Below the pieces are notes generated by a model. It was not told where the DNA came from. It did no database searches and saw only the letters and a program-made list of their open reading frames with translations. Below, piece by piece: positions 23,631-31,273 of a DNA stretch of 43,563 bases; within the stretch, counting starts at the first letter, position 1, and every line of letters starts with the position of its first letter. Source of the DNA: a virus; the IMG/VR virus record IMGVR_UViG_3300037189_014748, positions 1 to 43,563 of that record; one strand, written 5' to 3'. A program made the translations under genes and the position numbers.

Positions 23631-26030
23631 ATGGCGACCAATCCTTTCGCCAAGTACCTAACTGGTACGACAACTCCATCTAAAACAACGGGGGGTGGTA
23701 GTCTTTATGCTACCTACTCTAGTCCTACTTGGAAACCCACAGCTACCACTGTTAAAAAAACAGTGTCTACACCCACTCCATCGCCAGTTGAGAAACTCAT
23801 TAAAGACGTTACTGGTAAAAGTATCAAATTAAGCACAATTATCCCCACCCTACAGCCTAAAGTTCAAGCAAAGGCAGCTACTGTCAAGGACTATGAGAAA
23901 TTAGAAAAAAAACCCTTACAGTTAAAGCCAGGACAAAAGAAACTCAACTCTACTCAGCTCAAACAAATACAGGGTCTTAACGACAAGCAAAGCACTTCGG
24001 CTCAAATGACTCCGCAAATTAAACTAGCAGGATATAAGAGAATAGAAGACAGAGATAAACAGGTAGCTCAAGAAGTTAAAGCAGCAACCAGAACCAAATT
24101 AAAGCCAGGATATAAAGAGCCTGGAATTGGAGGCTCGTTTGTAGAAAGCGCACAACAAGGCACGGCACAAGCTCTTTCCTCATTTGGAGCCACTGGGGAG
24201 ATGATTGGAAACTCAACAGGATTACTATTTCTCTCAGAGGGTGGAGCCAAAATTAGAAAGAAGTTTGATAAATTCATAGCCTCAAATCCTGAGTTAAACG
24301 CTCCTGATAATATGAGTTGGAAAGACCCTCGTATGTATTCACGTCTCGCTGGGGCGGCAATTCCATCGCTTTTAGGTGGAGTTATCGCAGCCATCGGAGG
24401 TACTGTAGCAGCGGGTGGAAATCCAGTCGGAGGAGCTGTCTCAGCCGCAGCTTATGGATATTCTCTAAATGCAGGTTCTACTTATCAAGAAGCCAAAAAA
24501 TCAGGTGTCGGAGAAGCTGAGTCATTTATTAAAGGAAACACCGTAGGCACTATAAATGGTATTTTAGAGTCTCTGACACCATCAAAAATAGTCAATAAAA
24601 TCCCTGCCTCAGCTAAAAAAGAAATCTCTAAGTCATTGGTTAAATTCATCGCACAGCAAGCTAAAAAACGAGGCATCAAAATCCTAGAAAATGGTACTTT
24701 AGAGGGAACTACTGAGGCAATTCAGCAGGTAGTCTCAAACGCAGTAGCCCAAAGTTATGATAAGAATAGAAAATTATGGGATGGTATAGCGGAGAACTTT
24801 GTAGGAGGTTTCTTAGGTGGTGGAGCAGCAGGAACATTTGAAGGGGATATAAAGGTCAATAAAACCGATTTATTAGAATCTCTACCAGATGGAGAAACAA
24901 CCCCACAAGAAATCATAGGAGCAGTTATCGCATCAGGACAGCAAGACACCTCGCAGGGTAAAGAACTTATTAAGTCGGCAGTAGAGGCTCGTGAGGCAGG
25001 TCAAAATGTGGTCATAAACAAAACCCCAGAACAAATTGAAGAAGATGAGATTCAAGAATCCCTGCTCAACAGCGACATAGCTAAAGAAGAAGAAACCAAA
25101 GCCACCCCTAAGACCGAGAAAGCCACCGAGGATATTAAAGACATTCAAGAGAATCAAGAAATGAGGCGGCAAGAAAATGAAGCCAAAAAATCAATCTTAG
25201 AACAATTTACAGGCGACCAGATTAAGGCCATGAGAACAATCAAACAATCTATGGAGAGTCGTGAAAATAAAGGCAAAGACGCTATCACAGTTGAGGAACT
25301 ACCAAGCTATCAAAAGAATATACACGATGTGATGTCTGCAATCGGTACAAACTCCACAGACGAGGCTTTAAGGTTTATAAGAGAGGACTTGCCATCTCCA
25401 CTGGTAAATGCCTCTACAAGGGCAGAATTAGAGCAAATTAAGGTACTCAAATCTCATATCACACCAAAAGAGGTTGAAGTCCCACGAAATCAACTGCCTG
25501 TAGGTGAAGGGGAACGGCTGGTTAGCCGTCATGCCGCTAACATGAAGAATTTTATCGGAAAAGCTAATCAGGAACAGATTGATGAACTTGGACTCTCCAC
25601 CTACAACAAAATGAATGACGATAAGATAATAGCAAAAGCAGCCGAATATGTAACAAATAACAGAAAAGAAGCTATGGATGTCTTGTTAGGCAAAAAGGAA
25701 GCCCCAGCGGGATTGTTTCCTGAAGTAATCTACGTTGCTATGATAAATTCTAAAGATGCGAAGACAGATATGTCCTTAGCCACAGCGTTAGCATCTTTAC
25801 AAGCTACCGCATTAGGTCAAAGGCTTCAAATTTTATCTCAAATAGATAAAAACAATCCTATTAAAATTCTTAATAAAATCTATAAAATCATAGAGGGAGA
25901 CGTAATGGCTCGCAACAAAGGTAAATCAATTAAAGAAATACAAACTAAAAACGTCAAAGATATGAACTCCAAAGTAGTTAAGCCTAATAAGGGCGATTGG
26001 TTTGCGTTTGTTGATAGTTTACAATGTTAA
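23631..26030 (+). CDS. Large internal/ejection protein, part 1
   Basis: A 799-residue protein. Residues 1-170 are Thr/Pro/Lys-rich and probably extended. Residues ~170-420 contain Ala/Gly hydrophobic segments (LAGAAIPSLLGGVIAAIGGT, FVGGFLGGGAAGTF) that could insert into a membrane, in the context FVESAQQGTAQALSSFGATG, which is common in phage large polyvalent or ejection proteins. Residues ~440-560 are acidic and coiled. The C-terminal ~200 residues contain VSRHAANMKNFIGKANQEQI and TALASLQATALGQRLQIL. The last residues (KGDWFAFVDSLQC) lead directly into the next gene two bases on. It is probably packaged inside the capsid and injected with the DNA. Confidence 0.7.
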   Translation: MATNPFAKYLTGTTTPSKTTGGGSLYATYSSPTWKPTATTVKKTVSTPTPSPVEKLIKDVTGKSIKLSTIIPTLQPKVQAKAATVKDYEKLEKKPLQLKPGQKKLNSTQLKQIQGLNDKQSTSAQMTPQIKLAGYKRIEDRDKQVAQEVKAATRTKLKPGYKEPGIGGSFVESAQQGTAQALSSFGATGEMIGNSTGLLFLSEGGAKIRKKFDKFIASNPELNAPDNMSWKDPRMYSRLAGAAIPSLLGGVIAAIGGTVAAGGNPVGGAVSAAAYGYSLNAGSTYQEAKKSGVGEAESFIKGNTVGTINGILESLTPSKIVNKIPASAKKEISKSLVKFIAQQAKKRGIKILENGTLEGTTEAIQQVVSNAVAQSYDKNRKLWDGIAENFVGGFLGGGAAGTFEGDIKVNKTDLLESLPDGETTPQEIIGAVIASGQQDTSQGKELIKSAVEAREAGQNVVINKTPEQIEEDEIQESLLNSDIAKEEETKATPKTEKATEDIKDIQENQEMRRQENEAKKSILEQFTGDQIKAMRTIKQSMESRENKGKDAITVEELPSYQKNIHDVMSAIGTNSTDEALRFIREDLPSPLVNASTRAELEQIKVLKSHITPKEVEVPRNQLPVGEGERLVSRHAANMKNFIGKANQEQIDELGLSTYNKMNDDKIIAKAAEYVTNNRKEAMDVLLGKKEAPAGLFPEVIYVAMINSKDAKTDMSLATALASLQATALGQRLQILSQIDKNNPIKILNKIYKIIEGDVMARNKGKSIKEIQTKNVKDMNSKVVKPNKGDWFAFVDSLQC

Positions 26031-26031
26031 T

Positions 26032-28050
26032 ATGAAATTCTGTTTAACCAAAGATACAATCTTAAACTTCAAAAAAGCCATGAAAAGTGGTGAAATAGTA
26101 GTAGAAGAGATGTATGGAATGACACCTGACGAGAGGGTTGCTCTATTGGAAAAGTATGTAGGTAAAGAAAACGCCAAACAAGTAAATGGACTTTATGAGA
26201 GTAAGTTACTTCTTAAAAGAAAAGAAGAGGGAATGATAACATGGGCTAAGACCGTTATAAAAGACCCCGTAAGACGCAAAACAGCAATTGAAAAGATACT
26301 AGTTCAGATTAAAAAAGACCAAGAGATTTTAGACTACAACAACAAAGTCGCAGAGGGAGAAATTAAACTCAAGAAAGACGAAACCCTCAGAGAGACTGTT
26401 CTTCTGGGGGCTGGTGAGTTAGCTTTTCAAAGCGACCTTGTGAACACTAAATTAGGTCTTGAAATTAACAAGGAACAAGCTGCCAAAATAGTCAAATTAT
26501 CAGAGGGAATGAGCGAGTTAGCTCTTCAGAAAGGCTATCTAGGACTTCCAACCAAAGAGTACATGACTAGAGTTAAAGCACTGGCTGATTATATTACCGA
26601 AATTACCCCATCAGCCCCAGTTAATGCGGTAAAAATAGCTGGAGAGATAGTGTCTCTACCAAGAACTATGATGACGATGTTAGACTTCTCAGCTTCTTTA
26701 AGGCAGGGAGTGTTTCTTGTGGCTTCTCATCCCGTTGCTTTCACAAAGGCGTTTTTTAAGCAATTTGCACCAGCGTTTAGTGAAAAGGCTTACCAAAAAG
26801 TCATAACCGACATTCAGACAGACCCTTACTATTCACTAGCCGAGAAATCAGGTCTAGCGATTACAGACCTTAACAGTAACGTGCTAAAACGAGAGGAAGC
26901 GTTTTTGAATAGTTGGCTAGAAAAAATCCCAGTTTTAGGTCGAATTCCAAGAGGTTCTGCAAGGTCGTATACAGCTTTTCTTGACGCTCTAAGGTTTGAT
27001 GTTTTTAAGACTATGGTTCGTAACGCAGACCAAGCGGGTCGTGACCCATCTAATGACCCTGAGTTAGTGAAGAAAATATCAAGTTTCGTAAATACAGCTT
27101 CAGGCCGAGGAGAATTATCAGGGTCACTTGAGAAAATAGCTCCTGAGCTGACTCAAGCACTTTTTTCTCCAAGACTCATAAGCTCACGGGTATCTCTTTT
27201 GAACCCTGTTTACTACGCACGACTAGACCCATTTGTTCGTAAAGAAGCTATTAAGTCATTGTTTGCGTTTGCCTCACTAGGATTAACCATTCTTGGATTG
27301 GCTGCTCTAAACGGAGCTGAGGTTGAAAGAGACCCACGTTCCACAGACTTTGGCAAGATTAAAATAGGTCGCACAAGAATTGATATATGGGGAGGATTTC
27401 AGCAATACATAAGACTAGCAGCTCAACTTATCACCAACGAGAAGAAAAACACCTCCACAGGTGAGATACAAGACTTGAACGAAGGATACAAAGCCTATGG
27501 TAGATGGGGAACCCTAAGTAAGTTTGCTGAGGGTAAATCTGCTCCTGTAACTTCTTATCTTATAGGGTGGCTTAAAGGCGTGAACTTTGAGGGAGATGAT
27601 TTTGACCCCAAAAGCGAAGCTCTTGAAAGAAGCGTTCCTATCATGTCTAAGGACATCTATGACTTAGTGGCTCAGGGAGATATTGACTCCTTAAAATATC
27701 AGGGACTTGCAACTTTCGGAATAGGAGTTCAGACGTATGATAAAAATGCTCATAAGATAAATTGGGAGCAAAGCGATACTAAGGAACTCAAACAGTTCAA
27801 AGAAGAAGTAGGTCAAGAACAGTTTAACCAAGCCAATGAGATGTTTAACCGAGATTATAACGCATGGTATCAGAACACCATAAACAGCAAAATCTATCAA
27901 GGTTTGTCCCCAGAGGGGAAGAAGGATATCATAAGTAAAGGTAAAGCAGCTTTTAAAGATAGAGTATTTGAAGAGTATGACTTTGAATACGAACGAGAAG
28001 AAGCCTCAGACGAAGAAACAGACGCTAAGGACGAACTACTACCAGAATAA
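26032..28050 (+). CDS. Large internal/ejection protein, part 2
   Basis: A 672-residue protein. Its first ~75 residues (TKDTILNFKKAMKSGEIVVE; GMTPDERVALLEKYVGKENA; QVNGLYESKLLLKRKEEGMI then TWAKTV) are a pattern typical of a domain in phage large polyvalent proteins. A hydrophobic patch lies at ~420-440 (SLFAFASLGLTILGLAALNG). The C-terminus is very acidic. In related phages such regions are often one polypeptide with the preceding region; here a TAA and a 1-nt gap separate them. The start chosen is the ATG at 26032; an in-frame ATG at 26002 would overlap the previous gene. Likely an ejected virion protein. Confidence 0.7.
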   Translation: MKFCLTKDTILNFKKAMKSGEIVVEEMYGMTPDERVALLEKYVGKENAKQVNGLYESKLLLKRKEEGMITWAKTVIKDPVRRKTAIEKILVQIKKDQEILDYNNKVAEGEIKLKKDETLRETVLLGAGELAFQSDLVNTKLGLEINKEQAAKIVKLSEGMSELALQKGYLGLPTKEYMTRVKALADYITEITPSAPVNAVKIAGEIVSLPRTMMTMLDFSASLRQGVFLVASHPVAFTKAFFKQFAPAFSEKAYQKVITDIQTDPYYSLAEKSGLAITDLNSNVLKREEAFLNSWLEKIPVLGRIPRGSARSYTAFLDALRFDVFKTMVRNADQAGRDPSNDPELVKKISSFVNTASGRGELSGSLEKIAPELTQALFSPRLISSRVSLLNPVYYARLDPFVRKEAIKSLFAFASLGLTILGLAALNGAEVERDPRSTDFGKIKIGRTRIDIWGGFQQYIRLAAQLITNEKKNTSTGEIQDLNEGYKAYGRWGTLSKFAEGKSAPVTSYLIGWLKGVNFEGDDFDPKSEALERSVPIMSKDIYDLVAQGDIDSLKYQGLATFGIGVQTYDKNAHKINWEQSDTKELKQFKEEVGQEQFNQANEMFNRDYNAWYQNTINSKIYQGLSPEGKKDIISKGKAAFKDRVFEEYDFEYEREEASDEETDAKDELLPE

Positions 28051-28051
28051 T

Positions 28052-28081
28052 TTGCATATAAATAGTCTAATAGACTACCAT
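28052..28081 (+). promoter_or_regulatory. Leaderless-type late promoter, original lysis-gene promoter
   Basis: TTGCAT (28052-28057), 18-bp spacer containing TAGTCTAATAGACTA, TACCAT (28076-28081), then 5 nt to the ATG at 28087. It now drives the truncated amidase copy that precedes the HNH gene. Confidence 0.68.
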
Positions 28082-28149
28082 TAAACATGACAATAACTCA
28101 AAAGCCTAGTCCTAACTTTGACAGTAATAGAGTAACAATCGACAGGATT

Positions 28150-28542
28150 TTAAGCGAACTTGCCATTGATTCTTTTTCTGTTCTTCCAATGGTCGCCACC
28201 CGTTTTATGAAGTTTATTATGTTCGCTTATAGACATCAGCTGAAGATTCTCAGGACTATTATCAAGTTTATCGTGGTTTATATGGTGAACTTTTTCAATC
28301 GTGGAGTTTATCTTACGACCAAGTTTCTTTTCCATGACAAGAACATGAACAAATCGCTTAGTTTTATTATCTCTAGCATATCCCCAAGGATTGACATGAA
28401 ACCCACCTTTATACCTTCTTTTGTTATAACAATCAAAACATATCTGAGATTTATATCCCGTAAGTGGTCTTTGGCACTTACCGCAAAACCTTCCACCTTT
28501 CCAGTTCGGGTTAGCAGAACCAACATAACTACGCCTATTCAT
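28150..28542 (-). CDS. HNH homing endonuclease inside the lysis gene
   Basis: A 130-residue protein. A zinc-finger-like CGKC / CFDC pair (about residues 20-38) precedes a region with HVLVMEKKLGRKI and the HNH core V-HHINHDKLDN then S-x-E-N-L-Q-L (about residues 85-100). HNH enzymes of this HNH_3-type nick or cut specific phage genes and spread by copying into uninfected alleles. It is opposite in direction to the lysis cassette and lies between a partial and an intact copy of the amidase 5' end. The start at 28542 has TATAAT eight bases upstream, so it has its own probable -10 element. Confidence 0.88.
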   Translation of the reverse strand: MNRRSYVGSANPNWKGGRFCGKCQRPLTGYKSQICFDCYNKRRYKGGFHVNPWGYARDNKTKRFVHVLVMEKKLGRKINSTIEKVHHINHDKLDNSPENLQLMSISEHNKLHKTGGDHWKNRKRINGKFA

Positions 28543-28549
28543 ATTAAAA

Positions 28550-28555
28550 ATTATA
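28550..28555 (-). promoter_or_regulatory. -10 element of the HNH gene
   Basis: TATAAT on the minus strand, 7 nt before the ATG at 28542. The -35 region is poor (ATAGTA at 18 bp), but the spacing to the start matches the leaderless pattern of the other promoters. Confidence 0.45.
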
Positions 28556-28583
28556 CCATATTTAGGAATACAATACTATCTAT

Positions 28584-29333
28584 ATGAACATCATTCAAAA
28601 GCCCAGTCCTAATTACGATAGTAATCGGTTGCCTATAACAAAAATCTTAATTCACTGGATTGTAGGGAACCTCTCAACAGCAGACGCTCAGTTTGCTAAA
28701 CCCAACTCTACCTCAGCACACTACGGAATAGAAAATAACGAAGTTCATCAGTATGTTCAAGAGAATAAAGTAGCTTATCACGCAGGTAATTATCCTTTCA
28801 ATCAACGCTCTATAGGGATAGAACACTCCGCAGCACCTGATAGACCAGCTACAGAAGAAACCTACAAAACCTCAGGACAATTAGTAAGAGAGATTGCAGC
28901 CCGTTACAATATCCCTTTAGATAGACAACATATCATGCGACACTCAGAGGTCGTAGCTACTCAATGTTGCGGAACTATAGATATAGATAAAATTATTAGT
29001 TACGCTAAACAAGGCACACAACCACCTATGGATAATGAAGCAAAGCTAAGACTGAGAGCTAAAGTATCAGTAGATAATATATTAAATTATTTAAGAGATA
29101 CAAAACTTAGAGACCAAAAGGGAGAGCAGTATGTTGAAAATGCCGCCTCAGAGTTATGGCTTGATACTGATTCAGACCCTAAGTTCTTGGGACTTATGAA
29201 AAGAATCTTTAGAGACTATGCGGGTTTACAGATAACGGGTTATTGTAGCCCAGCAGAGTTAGCAAAAGCCAAAGAAGAAGGACGAAAACAGGGGAGACAA
29301 GAGATTAAAGACATAGTAAAGGGTTTGGCGTAA
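28584..29333 (+). CDS. Endolysin, N-acetylmuramoyl-L-alanine amidase (Amidase_2)
   Basis: A 249-residue lytic enzyme. The T7-lysozyme/PGRP-like fold shows zinc ligands H24 (ILIHW), H120 (MRHSEV) and a Cys at 128/129 (TQCCG), with Y47 (AHYGI), HAGNYPF and SIGIEH between them. It would cleave the amide bond between MurNAc and the stem peptide. Residues ~150-249 are helical and charged, perhaps a wall-binding or oligomerising tail. There is no signal peptide, so it needs the downstream holin. Its own upstream sequence has no good promoter; its ATG overlaps the stop of the 28087 frame, so expression probably relies on coupling across the HNH insertion. Confidence 0.9.
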   Translation: MNIIQKPSPNYDSNRLPITKILIHWIVGNLSTADAQFAKPNSTSAHYGIENNEVHQYVQENKVAYHAGNYPFNQRSIGIEHSAAPDRPATEETYKTSGQLVREIAARYNIPLDRQHIMRHSEVVATQCCGTIDIDKIISYAKQGTQPPMDNEAKLRLRAKVSVDNILNYLRDTKLRDQKGEQYVENAASELWLDTDSDPKFLGLMKRIFRDYAGLQITGYCSPAELAKAKEEGRKQGRQEIKDIVKGLA

Positions 29334-29351
29334 GCTAGAGCCTTAGAAGAT

Positions 29352-29387
29352 AGGTAGCAGACAGTTATAAATAGTGCTAATTGCTAC
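29352..29387 (+). other. Hairpin between amidase and the 29407 gene
   Basis: Perfect 7-bp stem GGTAGCA (29352-29358) / TGCTACC (29381-29387) with a 22-nt AT-rich loop. No T-tract. It may separate the amidase transcript or mask a start; role unknown. Confidence 0.4.
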
Positions 29388-29406
29388 CCTAGTTCAGTTT
29401 AGAAAC

Positions 29407-29556
29407 ATGAAAATTACAAAAAAACAGCAGATATTAACAGAAAAATTATTAGAAATTGAAAAAGGAATTGAGCAAAAGGTAAAAAAACAACGCATAGAGG
29501 GTCTCGCAAGAGGCATGGATATATGGGATAAGATAAAACTATTTATACGGATATGA
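29407..29556 (+). CDS. Small basic helical protein of the lysis cassette
   Basis: A 49-residue protein, Lys/Glu/Gln-rich and helical (TKKQQILTEKLLEIEKGIEQ, then KQRIEGLARGMDIWDKIKLF). The start is taken at the ATG in AAACATGAAA; a GTG-initiated extension from 29374 is possible. Its stop overlaps the holin ATG (ATGA). Position suggests a holin partner or regulator; no family recognised. Confidence 0.55.
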   Translation: MKITKKQQILTEKLLEIEKGIEQKVKKQRIEGLARGMDIWDKIKLFIRI

Positions 29557-29846
29557 GTGACGATGCAAGACATGTAACCCCAATAGTATTTAGCGTTATA
29601 GCAGCCATAGGTGGAGTGGCAAGATATTCTGTATCCTATCTTGACGGACAACCATTCTCTTTTTCAAAGTTTATCGCTAGTGTATTTGTTTCAGGATTTG
29701 CAGGACTTATGTTTGGATATTTTGGAATCTCTCTTGGACTTAAAAATGAAATACTCTTTGTCTTCTCGGGAATAGGGGGCTTCTCTGGAACTGCCTCCAT
29801 CCATTATTTATTTGACCAGATAACACGAAGGGAGCGTGAAAAATGA
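29553..29846 (+). CDS. Putative holin
   Basis: A 97-residue protein with three hydrophobic segments: ~10-25 (PIVFSVIAAIGGVARYS), ~40-60 (FIASVFVSGFAGLMFGYFGI) and ~68-88 (ILFVFSGIGGFSGTASIHYL). It ends with charged RREREK. Length, helix count and position directly after the amidase fit holins of the LydA / superfamily III type, which open the inner membrane for the endolysin. 4-nt overlaps on both sides make the three cistrons coupled. Confidence 0.75.
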   Translation: MSDDARHVTPIVFSVIAAIGGVARYSVSYLDGQPFSFSKFIASVFVSGFAGLMFGYFGISLGLKNEILFVFSGIGGFSGTASIHYLFDQITRREREK

Positions 29847-30085
29847 AACAATCTAAAAAGTTTAACTTAAATTGGGGAGATATAAGAAATCAAATTAAAG
29901 CTTCCATTGTCTGGCTTGCTCCCCTTGTGGTTTTGTACATCGCACAGCTACAAGGTGCGCTTATAGACCATAAAACCCTTACCTTAGCCGATTTAACGCC
30001 AAATGAGATGACTGTAGGAGCTGTGCAGTTATATGTAATCAATCAAGCATACGGACTTTTTAATAAGTTTGTGGCAGGAAAATGA
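29843..30085 (+). CDS. Small membrane protein of the lysis cassette
   Basis: An 80-residue protein with one clear membrane helix (SIVWLAPLVVLYIAQLQGAL, ~24-43) and an amphipathic C-terminal part. It may be a second holin or an antiholin. It is coupled upstream and downstream through ATGA overlaps. Confidence 0.65.
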   Translation: MKQSKKFNLNWGDIRNQIKASIVWLAPLVVLYIAQLQGALIDHKTLTLADLTPNEMTVGAVQLYVINQAYGLFNKFVAGK

Positions 30086-30276
30086 AAGAACACCTAGACC
30101 GATATGCTCGTATCGCTCAGATAGAGCAGGATAGAGAGGCAAATAAACATAAAGGAGGTCTGTCGGGTATGCAAGATCCCTATTTAGAGGTAAAGCCTAC
30201 TCCTTTAATTGTGGATGGGAAACCACTTCTTGCCCTCCCACTTCGTGTAGCAAAGACTCTATTTAGAAGGCCTTAA
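30082..30276 (+). CDS. Small unknown protein, last gene of the late block
   Basis: A 64-residue protein: charged N-terminus (HLDRYARIAQIEQDREANKH), Pro-rich middle, and C-terminal PLRVAKTLFRRP. No family recognised. Coupled to the preceding gene by ATGA; it ends the rightward transcript before the gene-free convergence zone. Confidence 0.6.
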   Translation: MKEHLDRYARIAQIEQDREANKHKGGLSGMQDPYLEVKPTPLIVDGKPLLALPLRVAKTLFRRP

Positions 30277-30370
30277 CAACCAATAGGAGGTTAGTTAGAC
30301 TGCTTTATAAAACTTTTAAGGGTTTTCGTAAGCAAACTCCTACAGGCTATTAAAGTCTCTAAGAACTTAA

Positions 30371-30437
30371 TGCTGGGAGGCAGATATTGACCTGCACGGA
30401 ATCTCAAGTCTTTAACTCACCGCACAACTTCCCAGCA
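30371..30437. ncRNA. Structured element A
   Basis: An outer stem TGCTGGGA (30371-30378) / TCCCAGCA (30430-30437), 8 bp perfect, closes a 51-nt interior containing GCAG (30380-30383) / CTGC (30392-30395). The minus-strand reading can also form a TGTGCGG / CCGTGCA stem with wobble pairs. The size recalls a tRNA, but T-arm and anticodon arm do not form, so it is described only as a structured RNA or terminator candidate. Strand undecided. Confidence 0.5.
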
Positions 30438-30448
30438 CTAAACCCTCA
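30437..30448 (+). repeat. Direct repeat ACTAAACCCTCA, copy 1
   Basis: 12-base perfect repeat flanking structured element A; copy 2 is at 30594-30605 flanking element B. This suggests the two elements share an origin or a function. Confidence 0.7.
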
Positions 30449-30467
30449 TATATCTTTATAAGAGCTA

Positions 30468-30596
30468 AGTTCTGCATAGGTAACGACCCTTCCTTTACGC
30501 ATTCACTCCTTAAACGGACAGTCTTTATTGTTCTACGTCTTAGAGGCAACCTAGGTGGTAGGCTCACAAAGCTTTCGCCTCTTCCTATACAGAACT
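30468..30596. ncRNA. Structured element B
   Basis: Outer stem AGTTCTGCATAGG (30468-30480) / CCTATACAGAACT (30584-30596), 13 positions with one mismatch (a wobble on one strand). Inside it is AGAGGC (30542-30547) / GCCTCT (30577-30582). It is a multi-branched fold of ~129 nt, followed by the second ACTAAACCCTCA repeat. Strand undecided. It may be a 3' end structure, an antisense-type regulator or a terminator. Confidence 0.5.
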
Positions 30597-30605
30597 AAAC
30601 CCTCA
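30594..30605 (+). repeat. Direct repeat ACTAAACCCTCA, copy 2
   Basis: Second copy, overlapping the end of structured element B and the stop codon of the 30603 gene on the other strand. Confidence 0.7.
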
Positions 30606-30689
30606 AAAGAACCACACCTTTAATAATATCAGAAACCCAATCCCTAAGAAAATAAAAAACCAATCTGTCCAATGAAAATCTATATCCAT
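30603..30689 (-). CDS. 28-residue membrane peptide
   Basis: Product MDIDFHWTDWFFIFLGIGFL then ILLKVWFF. One hydrophobic helix. Its ATG overlaps the upstream stop (TAATG). Last gene of the leftward operon. Function unknown. Confidence 0.5.
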   Translation of the reverse strand: MDIDFHWTDWFFIFLGIGFLILLKVWFF

Positions 30690-30829
30690 TAGTGTAACCC
30701 TCCACCAGCTATAGACAATACCCACAGAACGAGCATGAATATCAAAACTCCTATGACAAATGATAATAAGTTACCCATAAGACGGTAGTACCATCGGTAT
30801 TTAATTGGTAGATCGGTATAGTTTTTCAT
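30689..30829 (-). CDS. 46-residue membrane protein
   Basis: A polar, aromatic N-terminus (NYTDLPIKYRWYYRLMG) is followed by one long hydrophobic helix (LLSFVIGVLIFMLVLWVLSI). It is the second of three consecutive single-helix proteins. The gap from the upstream stop is 6 nt. Possibly an early membrane-acting factor; no family recognised. Confidence 0.55.
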   Translation of the reverse strand: MKNYTDLPIKYRWYYRLMGNLLSFVIGVLIFMLVLWVLSIAGGGLH

Positions 30830-30835
30830 AATCTT

Positions 30836-30937
30836 TTAGGGTTCAGGGCTTATGGCATATACAAGCACACCCACAATAATAAATAATAAAATCAAAAATA
30901 CACTAAGCTGAGTTAAATAAAATAAATAGTCGTTCAT
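30836..30937 (-). CDS. 33-residue membrane peptide
   Basis: Product starts MNDYLFYLTQLSVFLILLFI, then IVGVLVYAISPEP. One membrane helix. The ATG overlaps the stop of the 30934 gene (ATGA), which supports it as a real coupled cistron. Confidence 0.55.
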   Translation of the reverse strand: MNDYLFYLTQLSVFLILLFIIVGVLVYAISPEP

Positions 30938-31269
30938 TTCTCTGATAGGTTAGATAATTTAGACTTAAACTCTTTCCAATCTTCTAAGCGGATATTTATT
31001 CCTGTTATCATCCAGCCAGTTTTTGACTGCTCAAACATCTTAAACCTTTTCTCTATTTCCCCTATAATTTTCTCCTGTATCTCCCGCTCTTTGGCTTGGA
31101 GGGCTGAATCAAGAAACCCTTTAATTATCCTAACGCCTTCTTCATCGGGTGGAGTCATGTTGGCTTCTGCCATGTTTTCGTCATAATCTACATGAGCTAA
31201 GTAAAAAAGTTCTTTAACTAAAGCTCTTATCTTCTCCTCAATTAGCGTTTCATTGGTTAGTGGTTTCAT
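30934..31269 (-). CDS. Unknown early protein, helical
   Basis: A 111-residue protein, acidic and helical, with EEKIRALVKELFYLAHVDYD, then ALQAKEREIQEKIIGEIEKR (coiled-coil-like). No family recognised. It starts 4 nt after the methyltransferase stop and overlaps the next microgene by 4 nt. Confidence 0.7.
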   Translation of the reverse strand: MKPLTNETLIEEKIRALVKELFYLAHVDYDENMAEANMTPPDEEGVRIIKGFLDSALQAKEREIQEKIIGEIEKRFKMFEQSKTGWMITGINIRLEDWKEFKSKLSNLSEK

Positions 31270-31273
31270 AGGG

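Larger units (their letters stand above)
28087..28587 (+). pseudogene. Duplicated amidase N-terminus fused to a frame antisense to the HNH gene
   Basis: The first 22 codons encode MTITQKPSPNFDSNR-V-T-I-D-R-I-L, a diverged copy of the amidase start at 28584 (MNIIQKPSPNYDSNR-L-P-I-T-K-I-L); 15 of 22 residues and about 44 of 66 bases agree, with many synonymous changes. Beyond codon 22 the frame stays open for 144 more codons through the DNA opposite the HNH gene, then stops in the ATGA that holds the real amidase start. It has the strong leaderless promoter the amidase lacks. It is probably a remnant or donor flank created by HNH invasion that now serves as a coupling cistron; the protein itself may be meaningless. 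Confidence 0.6.
30277..30602. other. Gene-free convergence zone with structured elements
   Basis: About 325 bp between the ends of the rightward late block and the leftward early block. I see no convincing coding frame. It holds two hairpin-bounded elements (30371-30437 and 30468-30596), each followed on the plus strand by ACTAAACCCTCA. A weaker AAAAC/GTTTT hairpin lies near 30318-30336. A bidirectional terminator function would fit the position, but no long T-tract is present. Confidence 0.6.

Noticed and set aside
30371-30440. tRNA-like fold bounded by TGCTGGGA / TCCCAGCA
   Set aside because: The acceptor-like stem is good, but a 5-bp T-stem with a 7-base TTCRA loop and an anticodon arm do not form on either strand. 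Kept as a structured element only.
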